The notes beneath the pieces were generated by a model. The model saw only the letters and a list, made by a program, of their open reading frames with translations. It did not search any database and had not been told where the DNA came from. The position numbers and the translations under genes are program-made. A stretch of 64,000 nt of DNA, from contig OZ025836.1 in the NCBI GenBank assembly GCA_964019425.1, positions 372,001 to 436,000 on the forward strand, read 5' to 3'. Shown piece by piece: positions 34,182-45,600 of this stretch (within the stretch, counting starts at the first letter, position 1; each line of letters opens with the position of its first letter). The DNA is from Flectonema sp. DT1601. Lineage: Eukaryota > Euglenozoa > Diplonemea > Diplonemida > Diplonemidae.

Positions 34182-35597
34182 CTACGCACTTTTGTGTTTG
34201 TACTCCACAGGAGTCTGACTAGCTCCGTTGTATTTGTAAGATTTTGCAGTAGAACGTAGACATTCACTCCATTCTCCTTCAAGACAAGATTGACAGCAGC
34301 AGGTTAGGTTGCGAGTCAGGACATCGCCCTCCTTGTCACTGCTGTGAAACAAGAAAAACATGGAGATGTGCTTGAATTTAAGCTTGGTGCAGTGCTCCAT
34401 ATTGATGGCAGTAATGTCCTCCTTAGGCAGGTAGTGAAAATGTTGGGACTTGACCTTAAGACCGCTCACCGGAACCTGAAAATTCTGTTGTGCCCACCTT
34501 GTAACAGCCCCGGCATCAGGTATCTTTTGCTCTTGTCGTCTTGCATTGCTTATTAACCCCATTAACTGCCTTTTTTTAGCTGCCATCCCTCGAGTCCCAC
34601 AGTCCCTTTCCGTGTTCAGCTGCCCAGAAATTGATGCTGATCGGACCCTCCCGACTTCTTGCCCAGTTGAGTAAAAAGCGGTTGTGAAAGTGCGATGCCC
34701 CGTCACACCAGTAGCAAACTGGGGAGTCACCGAGCACCTTGCTATGGAGGTTTTCTATCGCACAAATGACCCATTGGGAATCTTGTTTGGTGACTGGTGA
34801 AATATAAAACTGAGTGTTATAAGCCACAGTCCCGCCTGATACACTCGCGACCACGCAGACAAGGATCGATGTCTTAACCTGACCGAATACTGCCTCTTGG
34901 AAGGCCTCGAACGACTGATTTATGAACTTAGCGGAAAAGTCCATGAAACCCAAAAGTGGCCTCTCGGAAGGGTATCAATAAACCGTCTGTACTGGGTGGT
35001 CTGGTTTGTCGCTAATTGATGGTGAGCCTTGTACGTCTTTATCTCAGCGAGCATAATCTTGAGGAACTCATCAACGGGAACTCGGGCCTTCTCCTATACT
35101 AGCTGCTTATTAGTCTAACCTAATAAACTCTTGCGCACGAAGGCGCTGTAAGTTATTGTGCCGGTGTTATCCTCCTCCTCCTCTTCGCTACTGTAGAAAC
35201 TCTCAGCTCCGCTATCATCTGACTCCTGGTAGGTATTGTCATCACTGTTCTCATCACTATCTTCATCATCTCCATTGAGACAGTTGATAACCCTTCTGAG
35301 TATCTCAAGATCACAATTCTTCAATGAGCAAGGTATCTTATCTTTGCAGTTGGTGCAGTGAGAATGTGAATACTTAACATAATGCCGCGGAGGTCTCATC
35401 ATAAACAGGAGCTGTGAGTGATACTTGCATCGACAACGCGAGTTCTCAGGGGTGGCGCGGATATGCCAAGGACGCCTTAATAAGAAGTAGCTGTGAGAAA
35501 CTTTAAATGTGTCAAGGGCGATTGCATACTTCAACACAGACCATAAGAAGAGATCAACAGTGCAGGCAGGGCAATGAAGCTCTTTGTTGAGGAACAA
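34182..35597 (-). pseudogene. Decayed DDE-like transposase of an unnamed eukaryotic family
   Basis: In order on the minus strand: a Cys/His-rich N-terminal part (LHCPACTVDLF..., HCTNCKDKIPC) with a very acidic stretch, a KARVPVDEFLKIMLAEIKTY helix region, FMDFSAKFINQSFEAFQEAV, WCDGASHFHNRF, NFWAAEHGKG, FHYLPKEDI and LTCCCQSCLEGEWSEC. The series DFxxxxxxxxxxEA / DGxxxxxxNR / HGKG / CxCxxC matches a widespread, poorly named group of animal and protist transposase-like proteins; the D, D and E residues may be the catalytic triad. The protein is spread over at least three frames, so it is a pseudogene. I could not find terminal repeats for it. Confidence 0.6.
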
Positions 35598-36470
35598 AAG
35601 AGGAAGACGAAGGGAGAACCACTAGAAGGGAAGGTGAAATCTGGGAGACCAACCATCTTAACCACTGATGAGGAAGCGGGTGCTCGATTTAATTGAGAAT
35701 ATCCGTGCCTATGGTGGCTCTGTGTTTGCTTCTCTTCTCTGGTTTCAACCACGGGTGATACGCCGGAACGCGTGGATTCCGGTACCCTACAAGCAACATG
35801 GACCTACAAGTTCCTGGAACGGAAGGGTTGGATACCGTCTAGGAACCACTGCGAAAGTAGCGCCTGAAGCAGAACTCCTGTCAGCTCGGTCAAGGTTTCT
35901 GGAGCAATAGTCCCATACTTTATTAAAAAACGCCAGGAGCTGGGACTCCAATCGGATCACCCTGACCTAGCTTGGGTGCTGGCTGTTGGGACCTTTCCAT
36001 ATGTGTAAAGTTTGTTTGGCATTGTTTCTTTAAAGAATGAATTGCGAACTTCAACATCATCTTCACGCACTCGAACTTTCTCGATTGGAAGTAGGTCATC
36101 GAACGGCACCCTTGCACTATCATTGAGTTTAGCTGTGACATCATTAAGGTGACTGATCTTGTAGATCCGCAGTATATGACCAGTTTAGGGGGCAGATAAC
36201 TGAGGAAGTCCTTCGTCGATTTGAAGAAGCCAATATTACGGTTATACTGGTGCAAGGATGGACTTCTCATCTCCGGCCGCTGGATCTAACTGTCATGGCC
36301 AACTTCAAAGAAGCATCAAGCTTTCTTGGAGAGTGGATGGCAGAGCAGATGCGCAAGCGGGAGGAAAAGTTGAAAAAATCAAAGCAAAAAGCTGATAGAA
36401 ACTTTAAAGCGCGCTCCGAAAGGGAAGGGTCCAAAAGGAGCTCCTGAATCCGAACCCATGTCAAAATGCA
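35585..36470 (+). pseudogene. Decayed pogo/Tigger-like transposase
   Basis: Plus-strand remnants in several frames. GRPTILTTDEE resembles the start of the helix-turn-helix region, and FLERKGWIPSRNHC resembles the CENP-B-type DNA-binding segment. At the end, RFEEANITVILVQGWTSHLR followed by PLDLTVMANFKEAS and GEWMAEQ matches the conserved C-terminal part of DDE_1 enzymes (T-x2-x-QPLDV-x7-FK...W). The catalytic centre between them is not recognisable. This is a heavily decayed Tc1/mariner-superfamily gene about 200 bases upstream of the giant gene. Confidence 0.55.
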
Positions 36471-36675
36471 TAACCAGCATCTACAGACGACTTATCTAGG
36501 TTTACGCCTCAAGCGTAGGTGCAAGACTTAGTTGACAATTATCGTACTATTTCATTCCCTTTAGTAATCTCCACTGACACGTCGATGGACTATGCAGTGA
36601 GTGTTTTTGTGTACATTGTAATGACTTAACAAACTCAGCTATATTCAAACAGTAAGAAGCCAATAAATATGTGAG

Positions 36676-39600
36676 ATGACTATGTCGGGTGATCTCTCAC
36701 CGCAGCGGACACGATTCAAATCACCCGAATCAGAGCAACTACCATCGGCAGTTGACGCATTCGGAAGTCCTTTTTCGGAACATGTTATGTATATGAAATA
36801 TATAGCAGGTATGCAAGGACCACTGCCGCTGACTCCATTACCTGAATGGGTTGTCGAGGGTGGTGTACCTCCTACAAACTTTAATGACGAGTTGGCGACT
36901 TCCTATTCTAAAATTAGTGTTGTTGATAGTGACATTGTTCAAATACCTGGTCCTCAATTAGATCAGTTTGATTCTCCAAATACTCACAAAGTGATCCACG
37001 ACGAAGTACTTCTGAATTGCGAAAAGCGAGAATTTAAAAACCGGTTAGCGATTCAAAAAAATCAAGTTTGCAATATTCATGAGATGCGGAAATGGTTTGA
37101 AGTTGTTGGAAGGAAAGTTGCATCAGAGATGGGAGTAGAAACGATAATGAAGAGAGAGCTACAATGCAGACTTGCAATTGATGAGGAAGAAATGACTCAT
37201 TATCAGGAACTATCTGTAACAACTAGCGAGCCGAAATCAGAAGGATCTGTGTTGGATTTAAATGGTGAAGAGCAAATATCCAATTTAAGTATTCCTCAAG
37301 ATTCTGTCAACTGCTTTTACAACCCTAGCAATTCTTCTCTTGCTGGTGTTGTCATCAGTAGCACCTCTTCTATGAATTTGCAGTCAGAGGATGTGGTCTT
37401 GCACAAAAATCTTTCCAAAGCACTTTGTTCAGCACATGATAAGAATTACTACAAATTACTTCATCGAGAGCTTCTCTCGCGACTTCAGTTGTCGTTCGCT
37501 TTCATAACATTTGATCAGACGAGGCGGAGGTCTCATCTCAATCTTTTGTTTATCACATCTGTGAAGGAACCTGTACTCCGAAGTATTATCATTCGTCATG
37601 AGCATGTGGCCTTTGCTAATTCTGTTATTGATTTCTCATTCCGACATGAATTGTTGTCGCGGCTGGGGATATCGTCGATGTGGAATAGCGGAATGCAAAC
37701 CATATTTCTGCAGTGTCTAGCAAAGGTATCCGAGCCATTACTCAGAAATCGCATCTTTGAGGAACAGCTGTCTTCACACACCAGGGTTGCTGCAAATTTC
37801 ATCTTACAAACAGACTCGCTTGGCCGACATCAAATTATGAAAACCTATCAACGGAAGCTTACCAAACTATGTCGCCTGCAGTTGTTGACAATCGCGGAGC
37901 CTCATTCAAGGAATGGTTTAATTGAGGAGGAGAAGATATCTCATTTTGATAACCTTTTGGAATTCATTGTTGCTACTGAACGGCTATCTCGGTTCCAAAT
38001 TAGTCGCAGTCAAAAATCAGATTTCGCAAAATCAATTAACAGTGAACTCATCTCTTTGGTATTTGAGCCAATCTCAAGGAAGGATGTTGAGCAGCAATGC
38101 ACGGCGTCGGTTTTTCATATCCTTCACTTGAATGCAGCAGATGTTGAATTTACTTTGCGTGATGAGATTATACAAGGACAACAAAGAGAGTTTTCAAAAC
38201 TTAGAGCATACGGCAAAGGACTCCAAAATGTTGTGGCAACAGAGAGAGAAATGCAAACTCGGCAGCTGATACTCCGCTACCAACAGCTTTGTGAGACAGA
38301 AGACTTTGCGAGAAGTGAAATTCGCAGCAAACAAGTCAACGACTATCGGGAAATAAAAAGTGTAAGTTGGCAAAATGTATTGTCACTCATTCAACAAATA
38401 GAATTTAGTAAGAGGCAAGACATTGAAGGTAGTCAGGTTAACGTTTTTAGTACTTTCCAAAAAACTAATGAAACTGAGTTGATGCTTTTACAATCTCTTG
38501 AGTCACTGCTGTCAAATGCTTCTTTTCAAATTATAAACAACGAGGAAGTTGAGAGGAGGACCATTTCACATCTCGAGGATGAACACTTTAGTGACGTTTT
38601 CAAATCCGGGAAGAGTGATCGAATGAAAATAGGAAAGAACAGCAATTATATTATTTCAGATAGTAGTTTAGTTGAACACCAACAAGAAGACAATTCGATT
38701 TGTAATGTGGTATCACATTCAGATGATGATATTCAATCTAAAATAGAAATGACTCCAACTAATCAACCAGCAATGAAAGCTATCTCACAAGATAGCAACC
38801 TACCAGAAACTATCACAACAAAGAAGGATCATCTTAGTAACCAAGTTGTTGAATGCGAAGATCTCCTTTCGGAGCTGCGACGACAACAATCTAAAACCGA
38901 TGGCAATCCAGACGATACCAAAGTTCAGAAGCAAATCGTTGAATGTGAAACTCTTCTTTCGGATTTACGACAAGCAGATCAAAAGTTACTTTCTGACGAT
39001 CAGGTTTCTGTTTCTAATAATCAAAGTGATCCATTGTCATCAATAAATATTTATGAAGATAACAAACAGTCGAACTCTCAGACACCACGAACCATGTCAA
39101 TCAAGAAAGATCTTCATCAACGAATTACTGAGTGTGAAGACCTTCTTTTGCATCTTCGAAAGGCTGAAGCTGAGGAACAACATTCTTCAAAAGACAACTC
39201 AAAAGATATTCCGTCTGGTGAATTAAAAAGTAAATCCCTGAGAAGGGAAGAACTTGATACTCATATTGTTGATTGTGAAAAACTTCTTTCAAGCCTTCAA
39301 AAGGTAGAAGAAGACGTTGGTGTCATTGAAGCAGCTATAACCGTCAGTGATATAAAAAGTAATTTGATTGAAAATCATGACAAAGTCAGAGTTGGCATCA
39401 CACAAGCCGTTGAAGATTTCGATACTCACCCTCCTGCAACGCTTCAGAATGAGCAGCGAACAACAGAGCAGCAGATTGCTGCTTGTGAACGACTTCTTTC
39501 TGAGTTGCAAGCAGTCGAACAAGATTCTTTTGTTGTTGAAGCAGCAGTTTCTCTTCAAGACATTGGAGACAACATTTCTTGTCATCACAATCAGTTGAGA

Positions 39601-42600
39601 AATACGGTTAGCGAACAAATAAAAATATTATCTAAAAAAAATGATCAGATTCATCCCATCGAAGACGATTTAATAATGAAAGCAGTCGCCACTATGAGAG
39701 ACATTAGAGATAATATGAAACACAATCATAATTTATTGCGTGGTGATGTCGGGGAAGCTATCATTCAGTTTTCACAGAAACCTGAAGAAGACATACCCCT
39801 CCGATCACAGTCAGCTGAAGTACAGCGTAATATTGACAGATTAACAACAAGGTTATCAACTTTATCGTCTTCTCAGGTATCAGACACGTTGGACCACACT
39901 GAAAGTGAATCTATTCCTTCTTCTCCATCGGAATCAGTAGAAGTCCACCTCCGCATCCAAAAACTAACTTCTAAACTTGATGCTTTGCGAACAGCTTCGA
40001 CTGAAGATCCTGTCCAATTAAATATTGTTAATCAAGTTAAATATAAAAGTGATCCTCATATCCAACAGCGTGTCAATGATCTCACTTCTAAACTCAACGA
40101 CTTGCGTGCAATCGAACGAGAGACCTATGAAATAGAAGGTAGGCAACCATCACCTGCTACTCCAGACAAGCCACGTGCTACCAAACAACAGGTGGAAGAT
40201 ACTCACTCTGGACAAGTGAAATCAAATGAGCAGACTGCTGTTCAGCAAAAGATTTCCGAACTTACTTCTAAACTCAACGACTTGCGTGCAATCGAACGAG
40301 AGACCTATGAAATAGAAGGTAGGCAACCATCACCTGCTACTCCAGACAAGCCACGTGCTACCAAACAACAGGTGGAAGATACTCACTCTGGACAAGTGAA
40401 ATCAAATGAGCAGACTGCTGTTCAGCAAAAGATTTCCGAACTTACTTCTAAACTCAACGACTTGCGTGCAATCGAACGAGAGACCTATGAAATAGAAGGT
40501 AGGCAACCATCACCTGCTACTCCAGACAAGCCACGTGCTACCAAACAACAGGTGGAAGATACTCACTCTGGACAAGTGAAATCAAATGAGCAGACTGCTG
40601 TTCAGCAAAAGATTTCCGAACTTACTTCTAAACTCAACGACTTGCGTGCAATCGAACGAGAGACCTATGAAATAGAAGGTAGGCAACCATCACCTGCTAC
40701 TCCAGACAAGCCACGTGCTACCAAACAACAGGTGGAAGATACTCACTCTGGACAAGTGAAATCAAATGAACAGACTGCTGTTCAACAAAAGATTTCCGAA
40801 CTTACTTCTAAACTCAACGACTTGCGTGCAATCGAACGAGAGACCTATGAAATAGAAGGTAGGCAACCATCACCTGCTACTCCAGACAAGCCACGTGCTA
40901 CCAAACAACAGGTGGAAGATACTCACTCTGGACAAGTGAAATCAAATGAACAGACTGCTGTTCAACAAAAGATTTCCGAACTTACTTCTAAACTCAACGA
41001 CTTGCGTGCAATCGAACGAGAGACCTATGAAATAGAAGGTAGGCAACCATCACCTGCTACTCCAGACAAGCCACGTGCTACCAAACAACAGGTGGAAGAT
41101 ACTCACTCTGGACAAGTGAAATCAAATGAACAGACTGCTGTTCAACAAAAGATTTCCGAACTTACTTCTAAACTCAACGACTTGCGTGCAATCGAACGAG
41201 AGACCTATGAAATAGAAGGTAGGCAACCATCACCTGCTACTCCAGACAAGCCACGTGCTACCAAACAACAGGTGGAAGATACTCACTCTGGACAAGTGAC
41301 GCGCAGTAAATCAAATGAGCAGACTGCTGTTCAACAAAAGATTTCCGAACTTACTTCTAAACTCAACGACTTGCGTGCAATCGAACGAGAGACCTATGAA
41401 ATAGAAGGTAGGCAACCATCACCTGCTACTCCAGACAAGCCACGTGCTACCAAACAACAGGTGGAAGATACTCACTCTGGACAAGTGAAATCAAATGAGC
41501 AGACTGCTGTTCAGCAAAAGATTTCCGAACTTACTTCTAAACTCAACGACTTGCGTGCAATCGAACGAGAGACCTATGAAATAGAAGGTAGGCAACCATC
41601 ACCTGCTACTCCAGACAAGCCACGTGCTACCAAACAACAGGTGGAAGATACTCACTCTGGACAAGTGACGCGCAGTAAATCAAATGAGCAGACTGCTGTT
41701 CAGCAAAAGATTTCCGAACTTACTTCTAAACTCAACGACTTGCGTGCAATCGAACGAGAGACCTATGAAATAGAAGGTAGGCAACCATCACCTGCTACTC
41801 CAGACAAGCCACGTGCTACCAAACAACAGGTGGAAGATACTCACTCTGGACAAGTGAAATCAAATGAGCAGACTGCTGTTCAACAAAAGATTTCCGAACT
41901 TACTTCTAAACTCAACGACTTGCGTGCAATCGAACGAGAGACCTATGAAATAGAAGGTAGGCAACCATCACCTGCTACTCCAGACAAGCCACGTGCTACC
42001 AAACAACAGGTGGAAGATACTCACTCTGGACAAGTGAAATCAAATGAGCAGACTGCTGTTCAACAAAAGATTTCCGAACTTACTTCTAAACTCAACGACT
42101 TGCGTGCAATCGAACGAGAGACCTATGAAATAGAAGGTAGGCAACCATCACCTGCTACTCCAGACAAGCCACGTGCTACCAAACAACAGGTGGAAGATAC
42201 TCACTCTGGACAAGTGAAATCAAATGAGCAGACTGCTGTTCAACAAAAGATTTCCGAACTTACTTCTAAACTCAACGACTTGCGTGCAATCGAACGAGAG
42301 ACCTATGAAATAGAAGGTAGGCAACCTTCACCTGCTACTCCAGACAAGTCACGTGCTACCAAACAACAGGTGGAAGATACTCACTCTGGACAAGTGAAAT
42401 CAAATGAACAGACTGCTGTTCAACAAAAGATTTCCGAACTTACTTCTAAACTCAACGACTTGCGTGCAATCGAACGAGAGACCTATGAAATAGAAGGTAG
42501 GCAACCATCACCTGCTACTCCAGACAAGCCACGTGCTACCAAACAACAGGTGGAAGATACTCACTCTGGACAAGTGACGCGCAGTAAATCAAATGAGCAG

Positions 42601-45600
42601 ACTGCTGTTCAGCAAAAGATTTCCGAACTTACTTCTAAACTCAACGACTTGCGTGCAATCGAACGAGAGACCTATGAAATAGAAGGTAGGCAACCATCAC
42701 CTGCTACTCCAGACAAGCCACGTGCTACCAAACAACAGGTGGAAGATACTCACTCTGGACAAGTGAAATCAAATGAGCAGACTGCTGTTCAACAAAAGAT
42801 TTCCGAACTTACTTCTAAACTCAACGACTTGCGTGCAATCGAACGAGAGACCTATGAAATAGAAGGTAGGCAACCATCACCTGACACTCCAGACAAGCCA
42901 CGTGCTACCAAACAACAGGTGGAAGATACTCACTCTGGACAAGTGACTCACGCTACAACGAGCGATGGAGTCCAGCAGACAGTTGCAGAATTACAAAAGT
43001 TGCTGAGTGAACTTCAGCCTGTCCAACACTCTCGAGAAATAATATCACCCGAGACGGTAGATCAGATAAACTCTGTCAAGGATTATTTATTAGTTGCTAG
43101 AAAAGATGGTAAACTAGATTATGAAGAAGCTGAAAAACTCGAACAAGAAATAAACGAGTTAAACGATATTTGTGAAGCTGGCAATTCCCTTAAACTTGCT
43201 GTGATGTCAGAACAGGATCCTCAAGTAAGACAGCAACTGGAGTTTGAAATTAGCCGTCTGGTTACGAAAGTAAATGACATCTTAGTAACGGTAACGTCTG
43301 GTCTTGGTATTAGCTCTTCTGAAGTACCTTTACATGCAATCACATCTAAGGCTGATTTTGTTGAGACTGAGTTGGGTAATCAATTTCGGGAAGAAGAGCT
43401 AAAAACTGAGATGGCAGAAATACAAAAGGCGGAGATGAAAAAAATTCCAATAAGAAGACCTTCGGATCGAGAAGAAGATTTGAAGAAATCATCAAATCTG
43501 AGAAACGAATTATCTCAAAATAAATTAAAAATAAACATCGAGAAGATTGAATCAGAATTGAGACATCAAAGAGCCACAAGTTCTTCACATCAAACGGATG
43601 ATTATGAACATCTGGCAGCAGCTTTGACAGAATTAAAGCAGCAAATGAAACAACTTGAACCCGAAGTGAGATCAACGCGTTCTCCTATCGAAGGTTCACT
43701 AGTTGTGCAATTGGAATCAACTTTATCAGAATTGAGAAGTCGAGTGTTGAAAACAACAAGTTCTTCAAATGAAACTAATGATGTTCATCAACTAGAGAAT
43801 ACTTTATCAGAGTTAAAGCAGCAGGTTTTAGAACACAAACTACAAACTGGTATTTCTGATGACGATATGGATTACAAACAACTGGAGAATACCATTGCGG
43901 AGTTGAAGACTTTTATTTCGTTGTCAGAAGTTCAGAAATCTGAGAGTCCTCAAACAGAACTTTCTTTACGCGGAAGGCAATCAGATTCTCAGACTGAAAG
44001 GGAACTATCAAATAGTAATAATACTGACCATATTCATATTAATAAACTTCTGTCTTCTCTATCTCAATTACAGCTGTTGGTCGATTCTCGTAAACACAAA
44101 ACAGACGAATCGAAATCAACACGTTCTCCTATCGAAGGTTCACTAGTTGTGCAATTGGAATCAACTTTATCAGAATTGAGAAGTCGAGTGTTGAAAACAA
44201 CAAGTTCTTCAGATGAAACTAATGATGTTCATCAACTAGAGAATACTTTATCAGAGTTAAAGCAGCAGGTTTTAGAACACAAACTACAAACTGGTATTTC
44301 TGATGACGATATGGATTACAAACAACTGGAGAACACTATTGCGGAGTTGAAGACTTTTATTTCGTTGTCAGAAGTTCAGAAATCTGAGAGTCCTCAAACA
44401 GAACTTTCTTTACGCGAAAGGCAATCAGATTCTCAGACTGAAAGGGAACTATCAAATAATAATAATACTGACCATATTCATATTAATAAACTTCTGTCTT
44501 CTCTATCTCAATTACAGCTGTTGGTCGATTCTCGTACACACAAAACAGACGAATCGAAGTCAACACGTTCTCCTATCGAAGGTTCACTAGTTGTGCAATT
44601 GGAATCAACTTTATCAGAATTGAGAAGTCGAGTGTTGAAAACAACAAGTTCTTCAAATGAAACTAATGATGTTCATCAACTAGAGAATACTTTATCAGAG
44701 TTAAAGCAGCAGGTTTTAGAACACAAACTACAAACTGGTATTTCTGATGACGATATGGATTACAAACAACTGGAGAACACTATTGCGGAGTTGAACAATC
44801 AAATACAAGCGAACATAAAAGACGAGGTGAGTCCTTTGAAATTAGAATCATCCCATTCATATGATAATAGTCAGAGTGATCAGTTATTAAAAACAATCGT
44901 GTCTTGCGAGGGAAGACTTGCAGAAATGTATTTGATGGAGAATCGAACTGAAAAGCAAAATCAGGAATTGACCGAATGTGAGAATATCCTCACCACTCTA
45001 AAGGAAGCTTTCAGCAGTCAGACTTCTTCAGTAGTTTCTTATGAAAAGAGACTATCACAACTCTATTCAACACCGAACAGAACTGAACAACATGATTCCG
45101 AAATCAAAGACTGCGAACTATCTCTCAAATTATTGAGATCTGGAGACAAACTCAACTCAAAAGAATCATCGCAAGAACTCAAAGTTAAGAATGAGTTGCT
45201 ATCAAAGTTGACTGAACAATTGAAAACTATCTCAGTTGGCGAACCCATTTCTAGTTCTGTCGCACCAACACATGAAAGGAAGTTGTCGGATCCGCGCAGC
45301 ATAAAAAATTATGAAAAATTGACAAACACAACTCGAAATCGTGATCAAGACAGCGTATCTGACTGCGAACTGCAACTATCAAAACTTTACAGCTCTCCTG
45401 ATCGAAGTTCAGAAACAACAACAGAGATACTAGACTGTGAAAACACATTGCGTACCCTCAGAAGGTCTCTTCACGACTCTAGTCTGAGTGAGCTCGTTAC
45501 CGTTGACGATATCCCCGTCTGTGAGAAAGTACTCGCAGAACTTTATTTAGTAAATGATGGAAGCCCTGAAATGTTTGAACGAATTCACAGCCATGAAATT

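Noticed and set aside
35923-36270. A minus-strand gene of 115 codons
   Set aside because: It is antisense to the pogo-like remnants and shows no features of its own.
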